From positions 1,602,313 to 1,666,312 of the forward strand of contig NZ_CP036265.1 in assembly GCF_007743815.1 (NCBI RefSeq): a DNA stretch of 64,000 nucleotides. Reading direction: 5' to 3'. The stretch is from Alienimonas californiensis. Its GTDB lineage: Bacteria > Planctomycetota > Planctomycetia > Planctomycetales > Planctomycetaceae. Positions 36,165 through 45,393 of the stretch are shown here, piece after piece. Numbering within the stretch: position 1 is the stretch's first letter; each line of letters opens with the position of its first letter. Under the pieces are notes generated by a model. The model saw only the letters and a list, made by a program, of their open reading frames with translations, was not told where the DNA came from and searched no databases. The position numbers and the translations under genes were made by a program.

Positions 36165-36236
36165 CGCCGCGGCGGCGAACCGTGGGGGACGGGGCGCCGG
36201 GAGCGAGCCCTCCCGGGGGCGCGATCTTAGACGAAC

Positions 36237-37232
36237 TCAGACGAACCCGCCGCGGAAGGGATCGGCCGCGTCGAAGTGCAGCAGGTTCTCGCCGGTCACG
36301 AAGGCGGTCGCGGTGAGGGCGGGGCGGACCGTCGGCGTGCCGTCGGCGGTCGGCGGGCCGGGTTGATAGGAGGCCTCGAACAGGCTGCCGATCACGCTCT
36401 CCTGCCGCCAGACCTCCCCCGGGGCGAGCTTCCCGTCCGCGGCGAGGCAGGCCAGCTTGGCGCTCGTGCCCGTGCCGCAGGGGCTGCGATCGTAGGCCCC
36501 GCCGGGGCAGAGCACGAAGTTCCGGCCGCTGTTCGCCGGGTCGGCGGGCGGGCCACACAGTTCGACATGGTCAATCTCCGCCCCGTCGGCGCCGGTCACG
36601 CCCTGTTCGGCGAGCATCGCCTTGATCCGCTTGGTGGCGTGCAGCAGGGAGCCCAGGTTCCCCGGTTCCAGCGCCCGGCCGGCGGCGTCGGCGAGGAAAA
36701 ACCAGTTCCCGCCCCAGGCCACGTCGCCGACGACGAGCTGCGACCGCCCCCCGCGGCCGACGTCTACTTCCACGCCCGAGGCGTATCGGAACGAGGGCAC
36801 GTTGGTGAGGGTCACGGTCCGGCGGTCGTCGTGCAGCGTGAACGGCACCGGGCCGGCGGGGGTGTCCAGACGATGCGTCCCCGGGTCGATCGCCCCCGCG
36901 TGGGCCAGGGCGACGGCGACGCCGGCGGTCCCGTGTCCGCACATCCCCAGCGGCCCGCGATTATTAAAGAACACGACCGCCGCGACGCTGCCCGCCTCCG
37001 CCGGCGGCAGCACGACCGCCCCGACGACCGCCTCGTGCCCCCGCGGTTCCTCCACGACGGCTTTGCGGAGGGCGTCGAACTCCGCGGCGAACCGCGCCCG
37101 CCGCTCGACCGCGGCTCCGGTCGCCAGCGTCGGAAACCGGGCGCCGTCCAGATCGAGGAGGACCCGCGTGGGCTCCCCGGCGGTGTGGGTGTCCACAACC
37201 GCCAACGTGCGGGGCAGGGGGAACGCTGTCAT
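36237..37232 (-). CDS. 4-hydroxyproline 2-epimerase (proline racemase family)
   Basis: ATG 37232 gives 331 residues and places TLAVVDTHTAGEPTRVLLDL near the N-terminus, as in the family; a longer in-frame start adds 23 unlikely residues. The first catalytic cysteine lies in GMCGHGTAGVAVAL and the second in RSPCGTGTSAKLACL, so both catalytic cysteines are present. Trans-3-hydroxyproline dehydratases replace the first cysteine. The enzyme interconverts trans-4-hydroxy-L-proline and cis-4-hydroxy-D-proline in the cytoplasm. The D-amino-acid dehydrogenase gene follows closely, which supports a hydroxyproline role over proline racemase. Confidence 0.88.
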   Translation of the reverse strand: MTAFPLPRTLAVVDTHTAGEPTRVLLDLDGARFPTLATGAAVERRARFAAEFDALRKAVVEEPRGHEAVVGAVVLPPAEAGSVAAVVFFNNRGPLGMCGHGTAGVAVALAHAGAIDPGTHRLDTPAGPVPFTLHDDRRTVTLTNVPSFRYASGVEVDVGRGGRSQLVVGDVAWGGNWFFLADAAGRALEPGNLGSLLHATKRIKAMLAEQGVTGADGAEIDHVELCGPPADPANSGRNFVLCPGGAYDRSPCGTGTSAKLACLAADGKLAPGEVWRQESVIGSLFEASYQPGPPTADGTPTVRPALTATAFVTGENLLHFDAADPFRGGFV

Positions 37233-37317
37233 GCGGGGAGGCTCGTTCACGTCGGACCGCGGACCGCCCCCATTCTGCCCCCCGCCCCAGCCAAACGTCA
37301 CGCGCCTGGACTCGGAT

Positions 37318-37476
37318 CCCCCTCGCCCCCCTTTTGGGGGAGAGGGGCCGGGGGTGAGGGGGCGGTGAGTTGCGAACGCCGTTCACGGTCCGGCGCTCAG
37401 GATTGGCAGCCCGAGGCGCCAGCCGAGACGTGCACGCAGGGCAGCCTCACCCGGCCTCGCTTGCGCTTCGGGCTCA
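37318..37476. repeat. Family A (37318-37362) and family B (37405-37476) repeats side by side
   Basis: The first is the CCCCCTTTTGGGGG-centred palindrome with the CGGGGGTGAGGG tail. The second has GGCAGCCCGAGGCGCCAGCC and CCTCGCTTGCGCTTCGGGCT ends. The same A-then-B order occurs at 34558-34750 with near-identical linkers, so the pair may move or duplicate together. Confidence 0.8.
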
Positions 37477-37498
37477 CGATCTTCGAGCGGAACCCCGC

Positions 37499-40156
37499 TC
37501 ACCACCGTGGCGGGGCGGGGCGGCGGGCGTCGCCCGGGGGGAGGCCGCGGGCGACGCCGGTCGGTTCGCCCAGGGCCCGGCCCAGGGCGGCGAAGCGGCG
37601 GCGGGCGGCGGGGTCGGCCTGCGGCAGGCCCGGGTGCAGCAGGCGGGTGACGGCCAGCAGCCGGGCCGCCTCGTCGGTGCGGCCGGCGGCGTGCAGGCCG
37701 GCGATACGGCGGGCCCGGGCGGTCAGCCAGCCCGCGGAGCCGTCCGTTTCCGCCGCCTCCGCCTGCCGCCACGCCGCCAACGCGGCGGCGGCCACCTCCG
37801 GGGAACGGCTCGCCGCGACCGCCTGGGCGGCCAGTTCGGCGATTTGCGGGTCGTGCCCGGCTTCCAACACCGCCAGCAGCTCGGTCGCCGCGGCGGTCGG
37901 CTCCCCGCGGTCCAGCAGCGCCGCCGCCCCCCGCACCCGCACCGTGCGGCGTTCGTCGTCCGACAGCGACAGGCTCAGCAACCGCTCCGCCAACGCCGAC
38001 CGGGCCGCCGCGAACGCCGGGGGGGCGGTTCCGCCGGAAGGGGACCGGGCCGCGTCCTCCCAGCCGGCGGAGATCGTCAGCAGCGCCGCGGCGTCGTCCG
38101 GGACCGCCGCGGCCAGCCGGGCGGCCTCCGCGAACCGGCCCCGCCGGGCCGCCGTCACCGCTCCGCGGGCCGTCGCCTCCCGGTGAGCGGCCCGCCAGAA
38201 CGCCGCCCGCGGGTCGTCTTTGGTCCGCGGCCCCGCCGCCGCCCGCACCGCGGTCAGCAGCCGATCGGCGACGTCGGCATCGGCCGGCATGAGCGCCGCC
38301 GTCGGCTCGTCCCCGTCCAGCAGCACGCGGGCGGTCCGCAGTTGCAGTTCGACCCGGGCCGCGGCGACCAGCGGGGGGGCGTCGGCCTTGGCGTCGGCGT
38401 CCAAGGAGGCGGCGACCAGCGGCACCAGTTCCTCCACCGCCGCGGCCCGGCGTTCCGTGCGTTGCCGGCGCCGGGCGAGGGCGATCGTCGGTTCCCCCGT
38501 GGCCCGGGCCTCGGTTTCCTGTTCGCTCAGCCAAGTGAGAATCCCCTCATAACAGCGGGCCAGCCCGGCGGCGGCGGCGGGACCGCGGACCGGGTCGTCC
38601 AGCAGCTCGCGGTACAGCGGCAGGGCTTGGGAACGTTGATCGCGGACTTCCTCGTGCCGGGCCAGCCGCCAGGTCGCGGCGGCGGCGGTGGGGAACGCGG
38701 CGAAGCGGGCGCGGTGGTCGTTCAGGGCGTCGGCCAACGCCCGGTGGGCGGCGGGGGTGGGGCGTCGTTCGAACCGCTCCGCCAGCAGGGAGCAGAGCTG
38801 CAAATGGGCCGACGCCGCCCCCGCCGACGGCTCCGCGTCCGTCAGGGCTTCGGACAGCAATTCAACCATGTCATCCCGGGACGCCGTCGCGGCCCGTTCG
38901 ATCAACGGCAGCAACACGTCCGGGGCGACGCCCGCCGCCAGCGCGAGCCGGGCGGCCGCGAGCCGGGCGGCGGGAGCGTCGGGAGCACCGGCGGCCTCTA
39001 GCGCGTCCGCCCGTTCCACCGCGGCGGCGACCGCCGGCGGCAGCCCGGCGGCGCGACCGGCAAGGTCCGCGATCCGCGCCGCCCGGGCCGCCCATGGCCC
39101 GCCGTGGACGGCGACGGCCCGGTCCGCGTCCCGCCGCAACCGGGCGAGCAGCCGATCGGCGAGGTCCCCCCGCTCCGCCGCGCGGGCCTCCGCCGCCAAG
39201 CGGGCCAGTGCGACCGCGGCGACGAACTCCGTTTCCGGCCCCAATACCGTGGGCGTGCGCTCGTCCCCCCGCAGCGTCGCCACGCGGGCGGCGGCCTCCC
39301 CGGGGCCGGCCGTGTCCAGGCGCAGCCGCAGTGACGCCGCGACCGCCGCGTCGCCCCGCGGCCCCGCGACGCCCGCCAAGGCTTCGGCGGCCCCGCGGGA
39401 GTCGACGGAGAGTCTGCGGGAGTCCGCGAGCAGTACCGAACGCTTCGCCGCGGAGTCCACCCGGCGGATCGGCAGGGCGAACGCCTCCGCGGACTCCGAC
39501 AGACTCTGGCGGGGGCGTTGCTCTGGAGTCAGCTCCGCCCGGATGAGGCGCAGCTCCGCGAGGGCGAGGGCGGCCCGCTCCGTCAGGTCGACCAGTTCCT
39601 CGGCGGTCAGCGGTTCGACGTCCCGGCTGCGGCCGCGGGTGAGGTCGCGGCGGCGGTCTTCGAGCGTCGTGTGCAGCGCCTCCAGCCGGGCGTCGACGGC
39701 CCGGAGGGCGGCGCCGGCGGCGTCGGTTTGTTCGCGGGTCGGCCGCAACTCCGGCAGGGCGTCGCGGCCGCGGCGGAGGGCGTCGGCGGCGTCGAGCAGG
39801 GCGTGGGCGAGGTCCGTGCGGACCGCGGGCAGTTCCGGGTGGCGTTGCCGAACGTCGGCGAGGGCCTCGGCGGCGCGGGCCAGCAGGGCGTCGCGCTCGG
39901 GACCGTCGGTGTAGCGGGCGTGCTCCGCGAGGGCCGCCGCCAACCGCACCGCGGCGGTCTGTTCGGCGGTGGGCGTCGAGAGCGGATCGCGGAGCGTCCG
40001 CAGGCTCGCCCCCTCCGCGACGCCGAACAGCCCGCGTTCCAACAGCCCGGCGTGGTAGCGGTCTTCGAGTTCCCCCCCGACCGCCGGGGCCGCGACGATC
40101 AGCAGCCCGAGCGCCGCGATCCCCGACGCCGCGGCGGAGGCGGTGCGGTGGAACAC
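37499..40156 (-). CDS. Large secreted alanine-rich helical repeat protein (885 aa)
   Basis: GTG 40156 was preferred to the upstream ATG at 40222 because it starts a signal peptide (HRTASAAASGIAALGLLIVA, cleavage near AVGG|ELED). The rest is strongly alanine/arginine-rich and helical, with TPR-like spacing in places (ALPLYRELLDDPVRGPAAAA, RGRFAEAARLAAAVP, ATELLAVLEAGHDPQIAELA). No enzyme motif is visible. A periplasmic scaffold with solenoid repeats is plausible. It lies alone on the minus strand, flanked by repeats on the left. Confidence 0.7.
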   Translation of the reverse strand: MFHRTASAAASGIAALGLLIVAAPAVGGELEDRYHAGLLERGLFGVAEGASLRTLRDPLSTPTAEQTAAVRLAAALAEHARYTDGPERDALLARAAEALADVRQRHPELPAVRTDLAHALLDAADALRRGRDALPELRPTREQTDAAGAALRAVDARLEALHTTLEDRRRDLTRGRSRDVEPLTAEELVDLTERAALALAELRLIRAELTPEQRPRQSLSESAEAFALPIRRVDSAAKRSVLLADSRRLSVDSRGAAEALAGVAGPRGDAAVAASLRLRLDTAGPGEAAARVATLRGDERTPTVLGPETEFVAAVALARLAAEARAAERGDLADRLLARLRRDADRAVAVHGGPWAARAARIADLAGRAAGLPPAVAAAVERADALEAAGAPDAPAARLAAARLALAAGVAPDVLLPLIERAATASRDDMVELLSEALTDAEPSAGAASAHLQLCSLLAERFERRPTPAAHRALADALNDHRARFAAFPTAAAATWRLARHEEVRDQRSQALPLYRELLDDPVRGPAAAAGLARCYEGILTWLSEQETEARATGEPTIALARRRQRTERRAAAVEELVPLVAASLDADAKADAPPLVAAARVELQLRTARVLLDGDEPTAALMPADADVADRLLTAVRAAAGPRTKDDPRAAFWRAAHREATARGAVTAARRGRFAEAARLAAAVPDDAAALLTISAGWEDAARSPSGGTAPPAFAAARSALAERLLSLSLSDDERRTVRVRGAAALLDRGEPTAAATELLAVLEAGHDPQIAELAAQAVAASRSPEVAAAALAAWRQAEAAETDGSAGWLTARARRIAGLHAAGRTDEAARLLAVTRLLHPGLPQADPAARRRFAALGRALGEPTGVARGLPPGDARRPAPPRW

Positions 40157-40318
40157 GGGCGGGGACCGATCGGGGCGAAGAATAAGCCTGTCACCGTAGG
40201 TCGCCGCCGCGGGGCCGGACAAGGGGGGTTGTCGTACGGGGAGCCCGGCGACGGAGCGACCGGCCGCGTCCCGGACCCTGCGAGGGTCCGGGACGCTTCG
40301 CGGGACGTGCCGTCGTGC

Positions 40319-41044
40319 TCACTCCCACGCCCGCCAGCGGCGGAAGCGGTCGGCACAGTGCAGGGCGCGATCGGTCAACGCGTCGATTCGTTCAAACTCA
40401 GCGGCAGCCATTCGGCCTGAGGCGTGCTGCGGAGCACAGCGAAACTGAGCCTCGAACCCGACCGGCAGCGTCTTCCAGTAGGTCGCGGGAAAGGGCGAGA
40501 CCGGCTTCCAGACGACCGCGTCCGGGTCGAACCGATCCCGTTCCGCCCAGCAGCGGAGGTATTGGCGGCCGTGATCACGGCGGGTCGCCCGCACGGTGCG
40601 ATTCTCCAAGGGCTCGTTCGAGTCCGAGAAATCGTCGATGAAGTCCTCCCACCGCGGCTCGGCGAAGGCTTCCCAGACAGCGCCGCCCTCTGAAGTCAGA
40701 CGGAGATGAATCGGCGGCGTCGCGGCGTGAAGGAGCCGCGGCCAGTCCGGGTCGCTGTGGTCGAATTCCGACTGCAACGCCGCTCGGATGGTGGTTCCGT
40801 CAGGCACGAACGGGGTCGTCGTCTCCCCGTCGACTTCGCCTTCAATCCAGCCGGCGTTGAACAGTCCGAGCAGGGTCAGGACGAGTTCGTCCTCCGACAG
40901 CCCGTGCGGCTGACGGTTGAAGAGCAGCCAGAGATAACGGTCCGGGTAGCCGTACCCACAAAGAGAGTGACTGTGCTCGACCAGCGAGTTCAGAATCCAA
41001 TACTCCCCGCGCGTCAGGCGAGGGGCGAAGCGACGGGACGACAC
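40319..41044 (-). CDS. Hypothetical protein (241 aa)
   Basis: From GTG 41044 the product begins SSRRFAPRLTRGEYWILNSL and has a plausible globular composition (DPDWPRLLHAATPPIHLRLT, EPRWEDFIDDFSDSNE), unlike the repetitive frame upstream, which is antisense to the lipoprotein hydrolase gene. No family was recognised. It is probably cytoplasmic. The start is uncertain because the frame stays open for over 400 codons upstream. Confidence 0.6.
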   Translation of the reverse strand: MSSRRFAPRLTRGEYWILNSLVEHSHSLCGYGYPDRYLWLLFNRQPHGLSEDELVLTLLGLFNAGWIEGEVDGETTTPFVPDGTTIRAALQSEFDHSDPDWPRLLHAATPPIHLRLTSEGGAVWEAFAEPRWEDFIDDFSDSNEPLENRTVRATRRDHGRQYLRCWAERDRFDPDAVVWKPVSPFPATYWKTLPVGFEAQFRCAPQHASGRMAAAEFERIDALTDRALHCADRFRRWRAWE

Positions 41045-41176
41045 GTCGGGGGGCCGCCCGGCGGGCGGCGGGTTGGTATAAGGAGACCGCAAACTAAAGG
41101 GCCGGCCGGGTCGCGGCAAGACGGCGGGCGGCGGGGCGGGTAGCCTGCGGAGGATCGTTCCTCCTGGGATTCGCCC

Positions 41177-42418
41177 GTGCTTCGTTCCGTCCGTTCGTTC
41201 GTCGCCGCGGCGCTGCTGCTCGTCGGGTTGGGGACGTGGGCGGGGTGCGATTCGAAGCCGGCCCCGGCGGACCTCGGCGGCGACGCGGCGGTCGATCCCG
41301 CGGCGGACGACGCCCCGTTCGACCCGCACGCCGCGGCGTGGGCGGTGCCGGTTCCCGCGGCGAAGTCGCCGGTCTCGCTGAGGAACTATCAGTGGATCGA
41401 CGAGGGGGCGGCGTCCCCGGGGCAGACGATGTTGGAGCGGGCCGACACCCTGAAGGCGTCCGGCCGGTACGACCTCGCCCGCACCGCCTACGAACTGGCG
41501 TTGAAGCAGGACCCGGCGTTCGCCCAGGCCGCCTATCAACTGGCCTGCAACGAGGCCCTCGCCGGCAACGCCGACGCCGCCCGCACGGCATTCGAGCGGG
41601 CGGTGGAACTGGGCTACGCGGACTACCCGATCGCCCGCGCCGACGCCGAACTGGGGGCGCTGCGGGAGGAGGCCGCCTTCCCGGACCGCCTGCGGGAGAT
41701 CCGCCGGCGCTACCTCAAGCAGGCGGCCCGGCGGGTCGGCACGCCCTTCTACCTCACCGCCGCAGACCTGCCGGAGGCGGAGCGCCCGGGAAGCGGCCCG
41801 GCCCCGCACGCCGGCGGGGGGGCGAAGCCGCCGGTGATCCTCATCCTGCACGGCACGGGCGACAGCCATGAGAGCTACGCCCGGGAAGCGATGGGCTGGG
41901 CGGAGCTGGGTTGGGCGGCGGTCGCCGTGCCCGGCTCGCTGCCGACGGCGAACGGCGGGTTCCTCTGGCCCGCCGACGAGGCGACCGCCTACGCCGCGGT
42001 CGATCGGCAGTTGCGGGCGATCCTGAAGGACCCGGGGCTGGGCACCGTCGCGGACGTCTCCCGGGTCGTGCTGATGGGGTTCTCGCAGGGGGCGAACCAC
42101 GCGGCGGCGCTGACGGCCCGTCACCCGGACGTTTACGCCGGGGCGGTCGCCCTGAGCCCGGCCGGCCGGCCGACGGGAGCCTACGACCCGGCGACGCTGA
42201 ACGGGGGGGCGGGGCTGGACGCGGGCCGCCCCCGGCCGGTGGCGATGTTCCTCGGCGACGAGGAGGGCGGCGAGGCGCTGCTGGCCCGCTGGACCGCCGC
42301 GGCCCAGTCCGCCGGCTGGCCGGTCTGGGCGGAGGAGTTCCCCGGCGACCGCCACTTCCCCCGCGACTGGCACGCGGAACGCCGGGCCAAGGTCGCGGCG
42401 TTTCTGCTGGGGGAATGA
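41177..42418 (+). CDS. Lipoprotein with TPR-like segment and alpha/beta-hydrolase domain
   Basis: The 413-residue protein has a signal with lipobox GTWAGC (cysteine at about residue 24). A TPR-like helical part (about 90-165: MLERADTLKASGRYDLARTA, FAQAAYQLACNEALAGNADA) precedes an alpha/beta-hydrolase domain (~210-413). VILILHGTGDSHESYA gives the oxyanion region, GFSQGANHAAAL the nucleophile serine, and GDRHFPRDW the likely catalytic histidine. It resembles PHB-depolymerase or dienelactone-hydrolase-like esterases. It should be anchored outside the inner membrane. The substrate is unknown. Confidence 0.8.
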   Translation: MLRSVRSFVAAALLLVGLGTWAGCDSKPAPADLGGDAAVDPAADDAPFDPHAAAWAVPVPAAKSPVSLRNYQWIDEGAASPGQTMLERADTLKASGRYDLARTAYELALKQDPAFAQAAYQLACNEALAGNADAARTAFERAVELGYADYPIARADAELGALREEAAFPDRLREIRRRYLKQAARRVGTPFYLTAADLPEAERPGSGPAPHAGGGAKPPVILILHGTGDSHESYAREAMGWAELGWAAVAVPGSLPTANGGFLWPADEATAYAAVDRQLRAILKDPGLGTVADVSRVVLMGFSQGANHAAALTARHPDVYAGAVALSPAGRPTGAYDPATLNGGAGLDAGRPRPVAMFLGDEEGGEALLARWTAAAQSAGWPVWAEEFPGDRHFPRDWHAERRAKVAAFLLGE

Positions 42419-42422
42419 GGGG

Positions 42423-42746
42423 TTAGAGGTCGCCGGGGGTGAGGTCCGGCTGGGCGAAGCCGCGGACAGTAAGAATCTCTACCGCGGCGCCGCGAACGCG
42501 GAAGATCAGGCGGTGGGTCTCCGTTTCGCCGGCGCCGAAATAGGCCTCTCTCAAACCGAATCCCTGCACCCGTGGGTCAAGGCAGAGGGCGTGGGCTTCC
42601 GGCATGTCGATCAACTCGTCCGCCTTGTTCAACGCCGCGTCGTGCCACGCGTTCGCATGGGCGGCCCCGCGGCGGGCCAACAAGACGGTCCACTGGGCGT
42701 CAAGTTCCTCCAAGAACTCCGGCATGTGCCGGATCGTATAAGCCAT
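42423..42746 (-). CDS. RelE/ParE-type toxin
   Basis: The 107-residue protein begins MAYTIRHMPEFLEELDAQWT and continues with TVLLARRGAAHANAWHDAA and THRLIFRVRGAAVEILTVRG, the beta-strand pattern of the RelE/ParE fold. Such toxins cut ribosome-bound mRNA or poison gyrase. It overlaps the antitoxin stop by one base (TGATG), which means translational coupling in antitoxin-then-toxin order, as usual. Whether it is RelE-like or ParE-like in target cannot be told. Confidence 0.75.
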   Translation of the reverse strand: MAYTIRHMPEFLEELDAQWTVLLARRGAAHANAWHDAALNKADELIDMPEAHALCLDPRVQGFGLREAYFGAGETETHRLIFRVRGAAVEILTVRGFAQPDLTPGDL

Positions 42747-43048
42747 CAGCGGTTCCGCAGCTCGGGATGACGACGAGCCATCTCCGCCCGCACCTCCTCC
42801 GTCGTCATGCCGAGTCCGGCGTCGGCTTGAGCCAGCCCGGCCCGCACGGACTCCTCCAGCGTCTTGCCGCTGCGGTAGCCGTCGAACGGTTCGTCGTTCG
42901 TCTCCTCGTCGCTCGCCCCCTTCGGTTCCGGCACCAACCGCAACTGCGCTCCGGTGCCGGGATGACGGACCAGCACCTCGCGCCGGGCGTCCAAGGCCGC
43001 GGCGATCTCGGGGGGCAAGTCGAAGACGGCGGGCGAGGCGGCGTTCAT
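42746..43048 (-). CDS. Antitoxin of the RelE/ParE pair
   Basis: The 100-residue protein has no obvious DNA-binding motif but ends with an acidic and arginine-rich helix (SVRAGLAQADAGLGMTTEEV, then RAEMARRH) of the type that wraps a toxin. An N-terminal part, FDLPPEIAAALDARREVLVR, may fold as a small domain. It is directly upstream of the toxin and overlaps it by one base. It probably neutralises the toxin and represses the pair. Confidence 0.65.
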   Translation of the reverse strand: MNAASPAVFDLPPEIAAALDARREVLVRHPGTGAQLRLVPEPKGASDEETNDEPFDGYRSGKTLEESVRAGLAQADAGLGMTTEEVRAEMARRHPELRNR

Positions 43049-43223
43049 GCCCGCAGTTTAGCCGGTCACAGGGCTCGTCGGGAAAATCCGAGATTCTTCC
43101 GACAGCCCGCCAAGATCGGGGGCTCGGCCGCGAAGAACTCTTTGTGCGGGGCGTTTCCCGCCCCCCCGCTTCTCTCCGAAGCCTGTCATGTCGTACTGCT
43201 CACATCGCCTGAAAGGCACACCG

Positions 43224-44030
43224 ATGATTCGCAAGGCCCTCCTCGGGACCGCCCTGACGCTGGGTCTGGGCGCCCTCGCTTTCGGAACCGACTTCTTCAC
43301 CTTCGCCAAGACCGCCGCCCAGGAAGCCCGGGCCGGCGTGCGGGACGCGGTGCCGGTCTCCTTCGAGATCAAGGCGGCCCGTCAGAAGCTGACGGAACTG
43401 GACCCCGCCGTCTCCGCCGCCAAGCGGGTCGTCGCGGAGCAGCAGATCGCCGTCGAACGCCTCAAGTCCGACCTCGACCGCCGCACCGTCGCCCTCGACG
43501 AGCAGGCCCGCGAAATGGCCTTCCTGCGGGACAAGATCGGCTCCGGCGACCTGCACTACGCCGGCCGGACGATCGGCGAGTCCGATATGAAACGGGACCT
43601 CGCCGCCCGCCTCACCACCTACGAGACCGCGAAGACGACGCTCGGCCACAAGGAGGCCCTGCTGACGGCCCAGCAGCAGACCCTCGCCGCCAACGAGCGG
43701 AAGCTGGACGCCATGCTGGACGCCCGCGGTCAGCTGGAGGTGCAGATCGAACAGCTCGAGGCGAAGCTCCAGATGGTGCAGGCCCGCGAGACGATCGCCG
43801 GCGTCGAGATCGACGACACCGCCTTGTCGGACACCCGCGACCTGATCCAGCGGATCGACGACGAACTGAGCGTCCGCGAACGGATGCTGGACGAGGACGG
43901 CCGCACCTGGGACGGCGCCGTGCCGGTCAGCGAGATCGTCAAGGAGGGCGCCGCCGCCGAAGACGCCGCCGCCCGCTACGACGCCCTGTTCGGCGCCCCG
44001 GCGAAGAAGCTCGGCGGCGACGAAGCCTGA
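43224..44030 (+). CDS. Exported coiled-coil protein
   Basis: ATG 43224 (AAAGG upstream) was preferred to the in-frame ATG 43188 because it starts a signal-like segment, MIRKALLGTALTLGLGALAF. The 268-residue product has long heptad-like helices (EQQIAVERLKSDLDRRTVAL, GQLEVQIEQLEAKLQMVQAR) with short breaks. This predicts a periplasmic or membrane-tethered coiled coil of unknown role; phage-shock-like or scaffold functions are possible but unsupported. An intrinsic terminator follows. Confidence 0.7.
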   Translation: MIRKALLGTALTLGLGALAFGTDFFTFAKTAAQEARAGVRDAVPVSFEIKAARQKLTELDPAVSAAKRVVAEQQIAVERLKSDLDRRTVALDEQAREMAFLRDKIGSGDLHYAGRTIGESDMKRDLAARLTTYETAKTTLGHKEALLTAQQQTLAANERKLDAMLDARGQLEVQIEQLEAKLQMVQARETIAGVEIDDTALSDTRDLIQRIDDELSVRERMLDEDGRTWDGAVPVSEIVKEGAAAEDAAARYDALFGAPAKKLGGDEA

Positions 44031-44069
44031 ACCCGGATCGCGTTCTACCGGATCACGTTCTAACCGTCG

Positions 44070-44104
44070 CCCCGCCCGCGCTCCCCGCGCGGGCGGGGTT
44101 TGTT
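44070..44104 (+). terminator. Intrinsic terminator of the coiled-coil protein gene
   Basis: CCCCGCCCGCGC (44070-44081) pairs with GCGCGGGCGGGG (44087-44098), followed by TTTGTTG. Confidence 0.75.
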
Positions 44105-44117
44105 GCATGAGACGATT

Positions 44118-44193
44118 GGAACCGCGACCGTCAGGGAGCCGGCTCCCTGCGGCCGCAACTCGCCCGGGCCGGCTCCCTAACGGTCGCGGTTCC
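44118..44193. repeat. Inverted repeat with 26-bp arms
   Basis: Arms at 44118-44143 (GGAACCGCGACCGTCAGGGA...) and 44168-44193 are complementary with one mismatch. It lies between the terminator and the FHA-like gene, outside any gene as annotated here. Confidence 0.8.
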
Positions 44194-44214
44194 ATTTCTT
44201 CCCGCTCAATCTCC

Positions 44215-44850
44215 ATGCCCGCCCCCCCCCTGATCGCCTGGGTCGACGCCCTCGGGGCCGTGCTGTTGCGGCCGGGGGATCGGCTGACGCTCGGCGGGCC
44301 GCCCAGACGCTCCGGGGACGGGGGGGAAGAGCGGGCCGATCTGGCGTTGGCGGCGCCGTTGGCGCCGGTGCAGGCGGCGGTCGTGCGGGCCGGCGAGGGC
44401 TGGGCGCTGGAGGAGAACGGCGCACTGACCGCCCTGAAAGCCGGCGGCGCCTTCACGCTGGGCCGCGACGGGGCGGTGCGGGGCACGGTGACGACGCCCA
44501 ACCCGCTGTCGGCCGCGGCGGCGGTGCGGATCGACAGCTCCCACCGCCCGGCGCCGGGCAGGGGGCCGGTGCGACTGGAGCACGCGGTGATCGCCGCGGG
44601 GCCGGTGATCGTGGGCGGCGGCACGGACTGCCACGTCCGCGTGCGGGGGGCGACCGGCCAACTGCTGTTTCGTGCCGGGCCGAACGGCTGGCAGGTCCGC
44701 GGGGCGGAGCCGCCGTCTGTTGCGGAGCCGGGCGAGACCGCTGCGCCCGCGGGCGGGGCGGCGGCGTTAGAATGGCGCCCGGCCGCGGCGGGCGACGTGC
44801 TGACCGGCGGGGGCGTCTCGCTGCGGCTCGAAGCCCTGCCGGCCGGGTGA
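44215..44850 (+). CDS. FHA-like domain protein, degenerate
   Basis: ATG 44215 gives 211 residues; an upstream in-frame ATG would read through an inverted repeat. PLIAWVDALGAVLLRPGDRL and LTLGGPP resemble the first strands of planctomycete FHA-type proteins, and ADLALAAPLAPVQAAVVRAG fits the place where the phosphothreonine-binding Ser and His usually lie, here replaced. The fold is likely kept but phosphopeptide binding is doubtful. It starts a run with a PLDc_N protein and a Ser/Thr kinase on the same strand, which supports a signalling role. Confidence 0.5.
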   Translation: MPAPPLIAWVDALGAVLLRPGDRLTLGGPPRRSGDGGEERADLALAAPLAPVQAAVVRAGEGWALEENGALTALKAGGAFTLGRDGAVRGTVTTPNPLSAAAAVRIDSSHRPAPGRGPVRLEHAVIAAGPVIVGGGTDCHVRVRGATGQLLFRAGPNGWQVRGAEPPSVAEPGETAAPAGGAAALEWRPAAAGDVLTGGGVSLRLEALPAG

Positions 44851-44911
44851 GCCCCCCCCGGCGGACCGGCCGTCGTTCCCCCGCACTCCTCACCTCCCGC
44901 AGGCGTCGCCG

Positions 44912-45145
44912 ATGTCGTTCTTCCTCAGTCTGGTGGGGCTGCTGGTCGTGCTGCTGGCCGTCGTGGTCGTCGTGCTGCTGGCCGGATTGCAGGGCTGGCT
45001 GCTGGCGGACGTGTTGCGGCACGAACCCAACGACGGCTGGGGCAAGTTGCTGTGGGCCTACGCCGTGCTGCTGACCCCGCCGTGGGGCGGGGCGGTGTAT
45101 TTCTTCCTCCGCCGCCCCGAACGCCTGCGGGAGTACGGACAATGA
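44912..45145 (+). CDS. PLDc_N-type small membrane protein (77 aa)
   Basis: The protein has one long hydrophobic helix (LSLVGLLVVLLAVVVVVLLA), a polar stretch HEPNDGWGKLLWAY and a second hydrophobic part (VLLTPPWGGAVYFFLRRPER). This is the layout of the PLDc_N domain, a two-helix membrane module found at the front of cardiolipin synthases and alone in small proteins. Alone it likely has a structural or regulatory role. It sits between the FHA-like and kinase genes. Confidence 0.65.
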   Translation: MSFFLSLVGLLVVLLAVVVVVLLAGLQGWLLADVLRHEPNDGWGKLLWAYAVLLTPPWGGAVYFFLRRPERLREYGQ

Positions 45146-45393
45146 GGCGGGAGGACCCGAGCCGATCTCGCCCCGGACGCTTGCGGTTTCGCGGGGCCCG
45201 AACGGGCTCCGGTCCCGCGAATCCGCAAGCGACGCCCGGATTGTCGCCAAGATTCGCCCGTCCGCCGCGAAGCACCGTCGGACCCCCTTTCCGGGACTCC
45301 TGATTCCCGGGAACCCTGATCCGCCGCCCGGCGTCCGACGTTCGTTCCGATCCCGCCCCGTTTCGCTCCCCGCGTCTCCCCACGGCCCGCACG

